6,392 nucleotides of DNA from an uncultured Prevotella sp. (GCA_900769055.1 CAAGFF010000280.1:1-6392); one strand, 5' to 3'; counted from the stretch's first letter, positions 1 through 6,030 are shown. Translations and numbers: made by a program. Notes: a model not told the origin generated them from the sequence alone.

Positions 1-381
1 CGAACGTTTGGTTCGGGGGTCGAGGCGCCATAGGGTCTGTCCGTTGTCAAGGTAGAAGGATGAGAACGGCCCGTTGTCTACAGACATGAAGGTAGAGGTG
101 CTGTCGGGGCTGAGCCAGCATTCCTTGATTTTAGAGTATTTTGTTGTGGCGAATGTCTCATCGTACTTCTTTCCCGTTATTACATCGTAGCTGAATAGGC
201 GGTCTCGGATGGTAAAATAGAGTTTGTGTCTTCTGTTGTCGGTATACGATACAACAACACATGCTCCCTTGGGAAGCGCTTTCTTGGCAGAAGCTATTCT
301 GTTTTCAATAGGATTACTTGCGGCCACATGGAAACATGGCAGCATAAGTAATAACAGGTATGTGTAAAGCTTCTTTCTCAA
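1..381 (-). CDS. Exported protein of unknown function, N-terminal part (runs off left edge)
   Basis: An open frame of 127 codons continues without a stop to the window edge, so only the N-terminus is seen. No ATG lies upstream before the in-frame TGA at 412-414. The best start is TTG at 381 (reading MRKKLYTYL...), with a second TTG at 387. The only early ATG, at 345, would cut off the charged n-region of the signal peptide. Residues 1-22 look like a Sec signal peptide: RKK, a leucine-rich core (LLLLMLP), then HVAAS with likely cleavage after VAA. The cysteine in LPCFH does not make a good lipobox. The mature part has alternating short strands and phrases such as LFSYDVITGKKY, WLSPDS and TLWRLDPRTK, which resemble the blades of beta-propeller proteins, for example the N-terminal domain of DPP IV-type peptidases; this is a resemblance only. 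It lies 85 bases after glyA on the same strand, beyond a strong hairpin. Function not recognised. Confidence 0.72.
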   Translation of the reverse strand, partial: MRKKLYTYLLLLMLPCFHVAASNPIENRIASAKKALPKGACVVVSYTDNRRHKLYFTIRDRLFSYDVITGKKYDETFATTKYSKIKECWLSPDSTSTFMSVDNGPFSSFYLDNGQTLWRLDPRTKRS

Positions 382-412
382 GAACAAATATGAATGTTTT
401 TGTTTACCAAAT

Positions 413-454
413 CAGCCTGACGGTACACCATGCAAATGGTGTACCGTCAGGCTG
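413..454 (-). terminator. Perfect 19-bp hairpin downstream of glyA, probable terminator
   Basis: Bases 413-431 and 436-454 are exact reverse complements, giving a 19-bp stem closed by a 4-base loop (TTGC on the minus strand, GCAA on the plus strand). It begins 11 bases after the glyA stop codon. The sequence that follows on the minus strand is ATTTGGTAAAC, so the U-tract is weak and a classic intrinsic terminator is not fully satisfied. The position right after glyA and before the next start at 381 supports 3'-end formation or mRNA stabilisation. Partial read-through into the downstream gene is possible, because no convincing promoter was found between them. Confidence 0.65.
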
Positions 455-465
455 TTGTATGTGTA

Positions 466-1746
466 TTAATATGCGAACAAAGGATAATCCTTCATCGTGT
501 CGTTGACTTTCTCACGAACGCGGGCGATTACCTTCTCGTCCTCTGGAGAGTTGAGTACTTCCTCGATAAGTTCTGCTATGAGAGCCATCATGTCTTCCTT
601 TGCGCCACGTGTGGTCATGGCGGCTGTACCAAGGCGTATGCCGCTTGTCTGGAATGCGCTACGGCTGTCGAATGGTACCATGTTCTTGTTGACGGTGATA
701 TCAGCAGCAACGAGGGCGTTCTCTGCAACCTTACCTGTGAGGTCTGGGTACTTGCTGCGTAGGTCTACAAGCATGGAGTGGTTGTCGGTACCACCGCTGA
801 CGATGCTGAATCCACGATCTACAAGGTACTGGGCCAATACGGCGGCGTTGGTCTTGACTTGTGTGGCATACTCTTTCCATGAGGGAAGAAGGTTCTCACC
901 AAATCCTACTGCCTTGGCGGCAATGACGTGCTCTAAAGGACCGCCCTGTGTGCCGGGGAATACGGCAGAGTTGAGCAGGGTGCTCATCATCTTCACCTCG
1001 CCCTTCTTTGTAGTCAGTCCCCAAGGGTTCTCGAAGTCCTTGCCCATGAGTATGATACCGCCACGTGGACCACGAAGGGTCTTATGGGTTGTGGAGGTAA
1101 CGATATGTGCGTACTTGACAGGGTTGTCGAGAACTCCTGCTGCTATAAGACCGGCAGGATGCGCCATGTCTATCATCAGCAATGCTCCAACCTTGTCGGC
1201 TATGTCGCGCATGCGCTTGTAATCCCATTCGCGGCTGTATGCCGAACCGCCTCCGATAATGAGCTTTGGCTTGTGTTCTAAGGCCAGACGCTCCATCTCG
1301 TCATAGTCTACACGTCCTGTCTCACGGTTTAGGTTGTATCCTACTGGTTTATAGAGTATGCCGGAGGTGTTGACAAGGCTACCATGTGACAGGTGGCCGC
1401 CGTGGTCGAGGTTCAGTCCCATGAAAGTATCGCCAGGCTTAAGCACGGCAAGAAGCACTGCGGCATTGGCCTGCGCGCCAGAGTGGGGCTGTACGTTGGC
1501 AAACTCTGCTCCGAAGAGTTTTTTCACTCTCTCGCGTGCCAGATTCTCGACCTGGTCTACAACTTGGCATCCACCATAATATCGCTTGCCGGGAAGACCT
1601 TCGGCGTATTTGTTGGTGAGGTAGCTGCCCATGGCTGCCATTACGTCGTTGCTGACAAAGTTTTCTGAGGCAATAAGCTCCATGCCCTTGAGCTGACGCT
1701 GATGCTCCTGTTCGATAAGATTGAAAATCTCTTGATCTCTTTTCAT
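466..1746 (-). CDS. glyA: Serine hydroxymethyltransferase
   Basis: This PLP enzyme interconverts serine and tetrahydrofolate with glycine and 5,10-methylenetetrahydrofolate in the cytoplasm, and is the main source of one-carbon units. The 426-residue length is normal for the family. Visible hallmarks are ELIASENF at 23-30, the KYAEGLPGKRYYGG substrate and dimer segment at 46-59, QPHSGAQAN at 86-94, HLSHG at 118-122, the cofactor-contacting Asp193 in MIDMAHPAG, the Schiff-base Lys222 in STTHKTLRGPRGG, and the carboxylate-binding Arg371 in SGIRLGT. The MIDMAHPAGLIAAG form and the KDFENPWG segment match Bacteroidetes GlyA as I remember it. The ATG at 1746 gives the family N-terminus (MKRDQEIFNLI); the bases before it are A-rich with no Shine-Dalgarno site. 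It has its own promoter (1834-1864), an approximately 80-base structured leader, and a hairpin just after the stop. The frame is intact. Confidence 0.98.
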   Translation of the reverse strand: MKRDQEIFNLIEQEHQRQLKGMELIASENFVSNDVMAAMGSYLTNKYAEGLPGKRYYGGCQVVDQVENLARERVKKLFGAEFANVQPHSGAQANAAVLLAVLKPGDTFMGLNLDHGGHLSHGSLVNTSGILYKPVGYNLNRETGRVDYDEMERLALEHKPKLIIGGGSAYSREWDYKRMRDIADKVGALLMIDMAHPAGLIAAGVLDNPVKYAHIVTSTTHKTLRGPRGGIILMGKDFENPWGLTTKKGEVKMMSTLLNSAVFPGTQGGPLEHVIAAKAVGFGENLLPSWKEYATQVKTNAAVLAQYLVDRGFSIVSGGTDNHSMLVDLRSKYPDLTGKVAENALVAADITVNKNMVPFDSRSAFQTSGIRLGTAAMTTRGAKEDMMALIAELIEEVLNSPEDEKVIARVREKVNDTMKDYPLFAY

Positions 1747-1793
1747 TTTGCAGAATGTTTATTGTGTTACAAATGTTTGTCGGTTGCCCTGAG

Positions 1794-1830
1794 GCACGAT
1801 AGGGGATTGTGCCCGTCGTGCTCTTGACGG
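1794..1830 (-). promoter_or_regulatory. Structured 5' leader of glyA with two competing hairpins
   Basis: Just after the predicted transcription start the minus strand can form CCGTC/GACGG (1826-1830 with 1813-1817, 8-base loop). It can instead form GCACGA/TCGTGC (1816-1821 with 1794-1799), extended inside by GGG/CCC (1812-1814 with 1803-1805). The two share bases 1816-1817 and so cannot both form. A GGGCAACC segment follows directly. No known riboswitch class was recognised. The pairings are seen in the sequence; a regulatory role is inference. Confidence 0.35.
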
Positions 1831-1833
1831 ATG

Positions 1834-1864
1834 CAAAGGTACGAAAAAAAATGTGCATCGCCAA
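1834..1864 (-). promoter_or_regulatory. Bacteroidetes-type promoter for glyA
   Basis: On the minus strand TACCTTTG (1841-1834) is an exact match to the -7 element TAnnTTTG. TTG (1864-1862) lies 20 bases upstream as the -33 element. Transcription should start near 1827-1830, leaving a leader of about 80 bases before the glyA ATG. The -33 element begins only 9 bases after the pyrI stop codon, so glyA appears to be a separate transcription unit from pyrBI, though read-through is not excluded. The spacer contains a run of eight T on the minus strand. Confidence 0.8.
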
Positions 1865-1871
1865 GGATAAC

Positions 1872-1896
1872 ATCAGCAAAGTTCAACCTTGCTGAT
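1872..1896 (-). terminator. Stem-loop overlapping the pyrI stop, possible weak terminator
   Basis: ATCAGCAA (1872-1879) and TTGCTGAT (1889-1896) form a perfect 8-bp stem with a 9-base loop. The stop codon of pyrI (1873-1875) lies inside the stem. No T-tract follows directly; the nearest is eight T at about 1843-1850, more than 20 bases further on. It could mark the 3' end of the pyrBI message, but it is not a canonical intrinsic terminator and may be fortuitous. Confidence 0.35.
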
Positions 1897-2328
1897 ATCT
1901 TGCTCCTTGTCGCAATAGTGGCACTTGATGATGCCGCGCTCCTTGTCAACGAAATTGAAGATGGTATTCATGGGCTCGTTGTTGGTGATGCATTTTGGGT
2001 TGTTGCATCGTACGATGCCTGTAAGCTCATCGGGAGTCTCGACAGTTTTCTTCTCTACGACCTCGTAGTCGCGTATGATGTTGAGCACAACCTTGGGGGC
2101 TACTACAGACAGACGGCTAATCTCCTCGTTGGTGAAGAATTTGTCGCTCACCTTGATGATGCCTTTCTTCTTGACTTTCTTTGATGCGAAGTTGTTGCCT
2201 ATAGTTACGGGGGTGTCTAACTTGTCCAGCCCAAGCAGGGTCACAACCTGATATGTCTTGTCTGCTGGTATATGGTCGATTACGGTGCCGTTCTCAATTG
2301 CAGCAACCAGACGTTCTTTCTTGTCCAT
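1873..2328 (-). CDS. pyrI: Aspartate carbamoyltransferase regulatory subunit
   Basis: PyrI has no catalytic activity. It binds nucleotide effectors (in E. coli, ATP activates and CTP/UTP inhibit) and joins PyrB trimers into the allosteric dodecamer. The 151-residue length is typical. The N-terminal nucleotide-binding domain carries the family segment NGTVIDHIPADKT (13-25), with the allosteric Asp/His/Ile neighbourhood at 18-20, then the conserved GIIKVSDKFF and APKVVLNIIRDYEVVEK. The C-terminal zinc domain has four cysteines, C108, C113, C136 and C139, in CxxxxC...CxxC spacing, nearly identical to the 109/114/138/141 set of the E. coli protein. It starts 70 bases after the pyrB stop on the same strand, so pyrB and pyrI are probably one operon. 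No Shine-Dalgarno site precedes the ATG; the upstream bases are AT-rich. The frame is complete. Confidence 0.97.
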   Translation of the reverse strand: MDKKERLVAAIENGTVIDHIPADKTYQVVTLLGLDKLDTPVTIGNNFASKKVKKKGIIKVSDKFFTNEEISRLSVVAPKVVLNIIRDYEVVEKKTVETPDELTGIVRCNNPKCITNNEPMNTIFNFVDKERGIIKCHYCDKEQDISKVELC

Positions 2329-2348
2329 ATGTTGTTTTTATTAAAGTC

Positions 2349-2414
2349 GATGTCTCTTTCGTTAATTCACGTTGTCTCTTTCGTAAATACATGGTGTGTC
2401 ATTCGATAATAGTC
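2349..2414. repeat. Degenerate 22-bp tandem repeat between pyrB and pyrI
   Basis: Three head-to-tail 22-base units lie at 2349-2370, 2371-2392 and 2393-2414. The first two share 18 of 22 positions, including the exact core TGTCTCTTTCGT. The third matches the second at about 14 of 22. The third copy covers the pyrB stop codon (2399-2401) and its last codons. The array fills most of the 70-base gap between the two genes. Function is unknown. Confidence 0.55.
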
Positions 2415-3346
2415 GTGTCGTTTCTCACGGCATCTATGCCTATGCCTAAGCAGTAGCAGAATATTGCCTCGCGGGCATAGAGACCATTCTGTGCCTGCTG
2501 TATGTAGTATGCGTGAGGGTTGTCGTCTACATCGTATGCTATCTCGTTGACTCTGGGCAGAGGATGGAGAATGCGGAGGTTGTCCTTGACATTCGACAGC
2601 ATGTCGTTTTTAAGTATGTATACGTTCTTGACGCGCTCGTATTCCATCAGGTCGCTGAAACGCTCTTTCTGCACACGGGTCATGTAGATGATGTCTGCGT
2701 CGGCGATTACTTTCTCGTTGAATGCCGTATGCTCCTGGTAGTTGATGTTGTGTTCCTTGCAGTAAAGCTTGTATTCAGAAGGCATGGCAAGTTCCTTAGG
2801 GGCTACGAAGTGGAATGTGGGGTTGAAATGGCGCATTGCCGTGATGAGCGAGTGAACCGTTCGTCCGTATTTTAGGTCGCCAACAAGGTAGATGTTGAGA
2901 TTGTCCAAAGTACCCTGGGTCTTGTAAATGGAGTAGAGGTCAAGGAGGCATTGTGATGGATGCATGTGCGCTCCGTCTCCTGCATTGACAATAGGTATTG
3001 GAGCTACTTCGCTGGCATACTGTGCCGCACCTTCTATGTGGTGGCGCATGGCTATGATGTCTGCGTAATTGCTCACCATCAGAATGGTGTCTTTCAATGT
3101 CTCGCCCTTTGTGGTGCTTGATGTCTTTGCATCGGAAAAACCTATGACGCGTGCGCCAAGTCGGTTGGCTGCTGTTTGGAAACTAAGCTGTGTACGGGTG
3201 GACGGCTCAAAGAACAGGGTTGCTACAACTTTACCCTTCAGAAGCTCTCGGTTGGGATGCTTTTCGAACTCTTGCGCCATCTCGATGAGATACATTATTT
3301 CTTCACGGGACAGGTCGGCAATAGTTACAAAATTATGTTTTTTCAT
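2399..3346 (-). CDS. pyrB: Aspartate carbamoyltransferase catalytic subunit
   Basis: This enzyme condenses carbamoyl phosphate and L-aspartate to N-carbamoyl-aspartate, the committed step of pyrimidine synthesis, in the cytoplasm. From the ATG at 3346 it is 315 residues, the normal size. The carbamoyl-phosphate domain shows FFEPSTRT (45-52, the STRT signature), the active-site SSTTKGE loop (76-82, with Lys80 supplied to the neighbouring subunit), MRHHIEGA (100-107) and HPSQ (129-132). The aspartate domain shows GDLKYGRTVHSL (156-167), TRVQKERF (223-230) and HPLPRVNEI (261-269). The frame remains open to an ATG at 3370, but the extra eight residues (MDHQPSHS) are unlike family N-termini, whereas MKKHNFVTIADLS aligns well. 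The neighbouring pyrI shows that this is the allosteric PyrBI holoenzyme. The C-terminal end (NDTTIIE) falls in a tandem repeat and may be lineage-specific. Confidence 0.98.
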   Translation of the reverse strand: MKKHNFVTIADLSREEIMYLIEMAQEFEKHPNRELLKGKVVATLFFEPSTRTQLSFQTAANRLGARVIGFSDAKTSSTTKGETLKDTILMVSNYADIIAMRHHIEGAAQYASEVAPIPIVNAGDGAHMHPSQCLLDLYSIYKTQGTLDNLNIYLVGDLKYGRTVHSLITAMRHFNPTFHFVAPKELAMPSEYKLYCKEHNINYQEHTAFNEKVIADADIIYMTRVQKERFSDLMEYERVKNVYILKNDMLSNVKDNLRILHPLPRVNEIAYDVDDNPHAYYIQQAQNGLYAREAIFCYCLGIGIDAVRNDTTIIE

Positions 3347-3367
3347 ACTATGTGATGGTTGATGGTC

Positions 3368-3403
3368 CAAAAATCGCCGCTAAGTTACATATTATTTTCC
3401 AAA
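3368..3403 (-). promoter_or_regulatory. Weak candidate promoter for pyrBI
   Basis: On the minus strand GATTTTTG (3375-3368) matches the -7 consensus TAnnTTTG at all but its first base. TTTG (3403-3400) lies upstream, but the 24-base spacer is longer than the usual 19-21. If used, transcription would start about 15 bases before the ATG at 3346 and the alternative start at 3370 could not be translated. There is no better match in the intergenic region. Confidence 0.3.
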
Positions 3404-3406
3404 GTA

Positions 3407-3438
3407 TTGGCGTTTTCAAATAAAAAGTTGTATTTTTG
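3407..3438 (+). promoter_or_regulatory. Bacteroidetes-type promoter for the penicillin-binding protein gene
   Basis: TATTTTTG (3431-3438) is an exact match to TAnnTTTG, and TTG (3407-3409) lies 21 bases upstream. Transcription should start near 3442-3445, giving a leader of only 15-18 bases before the ATG at 3460. The -33 element sits inside the small dyad CCAA-AGTA-TTGG (3399-3410), whose other half provides the candidate -33 element for pyrB on the opposite strand. Confidence 0.78.
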
Positions 3439-3459
3439 CCATCAAAAAATATTCGTCTA

Positions 3460-5772
3460 ATGAGAAAGAAATTAATCATCTTCCTGTGGTCGGCCATAGC
3501 TACTGTTGTTATGGTGGTAGTTGTGGTGTTTGCCCTTATTTGGAATGGGGCCATCGGTTACATGCCCGACATGGAAGATTTGCAGAACCCTATCAGCAGA
3601 TTTGCTACTCAGATATATTCTTCTGATGGAAAGGTTATTGGTACATGGAATATAAACAAATCAAACCGTATACCTGTACCTTACTCTAAACTCTCGCCAC
3701 ATCTTGTACATGCTCTTGTGGCAACGGAGGACGAAAGGTTTTATGAACATTCGGGGATAGACTTCTACGCTCTCGGAAGGGCAATTATCAAAAGAGGCAT
3801 ATTGGGACAGACAAGCGCAGGAGGCGGTAGCACCATTACTCAGCAGCTTGCTAAACAACTTTATTCACACCCTGTACAGACAACGGCCGAGAGATTGCTG
3901 CAGAAGCCGATAGAGTGGGTGATAGCAATAAAACTTGAGAGATACTTCACCAAAGAGGAGATTATCGCCCTGTATCTGAATTATTTCGATTTCCTGCATG
4001 GGGCCGTTGGTATAAAGACTGCTGCTAATACATATTTTAATAAGGAGCCTAAAGACCTTACGGTAAACGAGGCTGCAACACTTATAGGATTATGCAAGAA
4101 CCCATCGTTGTTCAATCCTGTTAGGTATCATCAGAGATGTACGGAGAGAAGAAATGTGGTGCTTGCCCAAATGGAGAAATCTGGATACCTGTCATCATCG
4201 GAGTATAGCAACCTTAAGAGTGACTCTTTGGTGCTAAACTTTCACCGTACCGACCATAAGGATGGCACGGCTGCTTATTTCCGTGAATTTCTCAGGAGAT
4301 ATATTACTGCCAAGAAGCCAGCAATAGGGGATTACCCGGAGTGGAACAAGAAACAGTATGTGCTTGACTCATTGGCATGGGAGACTGACCCGCTGTATGG
4401 ATGGTGCAACAAGCATCGCAAGAAAAATGGACAACCATACAATATATATACAGATGGTCTGAAGGTATATACCACTATAGACTCGCGTATGCAGAAATAT
4501 GCAGAGGAGGCTGTCTACAGCCATGTGGCAAGATATCTGCAACCAGCCTTCAATGCAGAGAACAGAAGGAAACCTAATGCTCCGTTTACAGACCAGCTGA
4601 GTGCGAAGGAGGTAAACCAGATAATGAAGAAGGCTATGGTTCAGAGCGACAGGTATCGCACAATGAAAGAGGCTGGATATAGCGAAGAGGAGATATTCGC
4701 GTCGTTCCGTAAGCCTGTTGACATGACTGTATACGCTTATCATGGAGACATAGATACTGTTATGACTCCGTACGACTCTATCAGATATTACAAATCTTTC
4801 CTTAGAAGTGGTTTCGTAAGTATGGACCCACGGACGGGCTATGTGAAGGCATACGTTGGAGGCCTTGATTTCACCCATTTCCAATATGATATGGTTATGG
4901 GGGGAAGAAGGCAGGTCGGCTCCACAATCAAGCCTTTCCTGTATTCTCTTGCTATGGAGAACGGGTTCTCCCCATGCGATTTAGCACCCAACGTTCAGAA
5001 AACGTATATCGTTGCAGGTAAGCCCTGGACACCAAGAAACTCAAGCCATAGCAGATATGGACAGATGGTAACTTTAAAGTGGGGACTTGCGCAGTCCAAT
5101 AACTGGATTTCAGCTTATCTGATGAGTAAGCTCAATCCCAACCAGTTTGTTGAGCTTCTCCATGGGTTTGGAATAAACAACCCTGATATACATCCTTCTA
5201 TGTCTCTCTGTCTTGGTCCATGCGATGTGTCTGTCGCAGAAATGGTAAGTGCATATACTGCCTTTGCCAATAATGGTATCAGATGCGCGCCTGTTTTCGT
5301 TACTCGTATAGAAGACAACGAGGGAAACGTCATTTCTAAGTTCCAACCACGTATGAACGAGGTTATCAGTTCTGAAAGTGCATATAAGATGTTAGTAGAG
5401 CTTATGGCCGTTGTAGACGAGGGAACGGGTAGGAGACTAAGGTTCAAATATGATTTTAAGGGAGAAATCGGAGGAAAGACAGGTACAACCAACCGTAATT
5501 CAGATGCGTGGTTCATAGGCTTTACGCCTGAGTTGGTTAGCGGATGCTGGGTTGGAGGCGAAGATAGGGACATACATTTCGACTCAACTCAGATGGGACA
5601 AGGTGCAACCATGGCGTTGCCTGTTTGGGCATACTATATGACGAAGGTGCTACGCGATGGCATGCTCGGATATAATCCTGTGGCTACGTTCGATGTGCCA
5701 GAGGATTTCAACCCGTGCGAGAAGGAAGAAATAGAAGATGACATGATGGAAATCGATGAGGTGTACGAGTAG
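3460..5772 (+). CDS. Class A penicillin-binding protein (PBP1A-type; mrcA/ponA-like)
   Basis: This is a bifunctional peptidoglycan synthase of 770 residues, anchored in the inner membrane with its catalytic domains in the periplasm. A short cytoplasmic RKK is followed by one membrane span at about 5-29. The glycosyltransferase (GT51) domain shows ATEDERFYEHSGID (88-101, catalytic Glu90), GGSTITQQLAKQLY (122-135), KPIEWVIAIKLER (149-161) and GAVGIKTAANTYF (181-193). The transpeptidase domain shows the acyl-enzyme serine in STIK (488-491), SNN (546-548) and KTGT (673-676), so both activities look intact. The stretch at about 360-440 links the two domains and is rich in charged residues. The C-terminus is acidic (EKEEIEDDMMEIDEVYE). 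The start is the ATG at 3460; an earlier in-frame TTG at 3436 lies inside the promoter -7 box and cannot be translated from that transcript. The gene is monocistronic here, divergent from pyrB and upstream of an rRNA operon in the same direction. Confidence 0.97.
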   Translation: MRKKLIIFLWSAIATVVMVVVVVFALIWNGAIGYMPDMEDLQNPISRFATQIYSSDGKVIGTWNINKSNRIPVPYSKLSPHLVHALVATEDERFYEHSGIDFYALGRAIIKRGILGQTSAGGGSTITQQLAKQLYSHPVQTTAERLLQKPIEWVIAIKLERYFTKEEIIALYLNYFDFLHGAVGIKTAANTYFNKEPKDLTVNEAATLIGLCKNPSLFNPVRYHQRCTERRNVVLAQMEKSGYLSSSEYSNLKSDSLVLNFHRTDHKDGTAAYFREFLRRYITAKKPAIGDYPEWNKKQYVLDSLAWETDPLYGWCNKHRKKNGQPYNIYTDGLKVYTTIDSRMQKYAEEAVYSHVARYLQPAFNAENRRKPNAPFTDQLSAKEVNQIMKKAMVQSDRYRTMKEAGYSEEEIFASFRKPVDMTVYAYHGDIDTVMTPYDSIRYYKSFLRSGFVSMDPRTGYVKAYVGGLDFTHFQYDMVMGGRRQVGSTIKPFLYSLAMENGFSPCDLAPNVQKTYIVAGKPWTPRNSSHSRYGQMVTLKWGLAQSNNWISAYLMSKLNPNQFVELLHGFGINNPDIHPSMSLCLGPCDVSVAEMVSAYTAFANNGIRCAPVFVTRIEDNEGNVISKFQPRMNEVISSESAYKMLVELMAVVDEGTGRRLRFKYDFKGEIGGKTGTTNRNSDAWFIGFTPELVSGCWVGGEDRDIHFDSTQMGQGATMALPVWAYYMTKVLRDGMLGYNPVATFDVPEDFNPCEKEEIEDDMMEIDEVYE

Positions 5773-6000
5773 TGTACCATATTATATATATATCATCATC
5801 GTCATTCTAAAAATTATTAGTCCTTCTCTGGCTAAATAATAGTCCTTCTCTGGTTTTAATAACAGTTCTTATCTGACTAACACCTGAGGCGCTCTATTAA
5901 ATGCTGTTATATTTATTTCGTCCCTATAATCGAAACAGTATTCTTTATAAATGTTAAATTCTGCCTGTTTTTGAAAAAAAACTCCCAAAAACTTTTGGGG
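5773..6000. other. Non-coding spacer between PBP gene and rRNA promoter
   Basis: This AT-rich stretch has no credible gene. It holds an alternating TA run at about 5792-5802, the 22-base tandem repeats (5818-5876), and a weak dyad at about 5904-5938 (TTTCG/CGAAA with flanking CTG/CAG). A strong intrinsic terminator for the penicillin-binding protein gene was not found; the weak dyad followed by TATTCTTTATAAAT is the best candidate. Confidence 0.5.
5818..5876. repeat. Three-copy tandem repeat, about 22-23 bp period
   Basis: TAGTCCTTCTCTGG occurs exactly at 5818-5831 and again at 5840-5853, a period of 22. A degenerate third copy (CAGTTCTTATCTGA, 10 of 14 matches) starts at 5863. AT-rich linkers (CTAAATAA, TTTTAATAA) separate the cores, and the first copy is flanked by an imperfect dyad, TTATTAG/CTAAATAA. 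The array lies in the spacer before the rRNA promoter. Its role is unknown. Confidence 0.6.
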
Positions 6001-6024
6001 ATAAAGATATTTGTTGTACCTTTG
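5984..6024 (+). promoter_or_regulatory. rRNA operon promoter
   Basis: TACCTTTG (6017-6024) is an exact match to the Bacteroidetes -7 element, and TTTTG ending at 5997 provides the -33 element with a 19-base spacer. The -33 element lies in the right arm of the dyad CCCAAA-AACT-TTTGGG (5984-5999). An A-tract (5974-5981) precedes it and could act like an UP element. The predicted start is near 6028-6031, about 270 bases before 16S rRNA. Position, consensus match and A-tract together make this the likely main rRNA promoter. Confidence 0.85.
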
Positions 6025-6030
6025 CAAACG

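Noticed and set aside
497..1222. Long plus-strand open frame (241 codons) opposite glyA
   Set aside because: It lies wholly antisense to a clear glyA gene, has no recognisable domain, and arises from codon bias of the real gene.
1747..1830. SAM-I or other known riboswitch upstream of glyA, suggested by GGGCAACC after a hairpin
   Set aside because: The downstream GGUGCUAAUUCC-type segment and a closing P1 stem are missing, and the leader is too short, so only an unassigned structured leader is reported.
3347..3370. Longer pyrB start at the ATG at 3370
   Set aside because: It adds eight residues unlike family N-termini, and the ATG at 3346 matches the usual PyrB start.
4369..4884. Minus-strand open frame of 171 codons within the PBP gene
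   Set aside because: Antisense shadow of a well-conserved penicillin-binding protein with no recognisable features of its own.
5818..5876. CRISPR-like array
   Set aside because: The units are only about 22 bases apart with 14-base cores and AT-rich linkers of about 8 bases, too short for spacers, and there are no cas genes.
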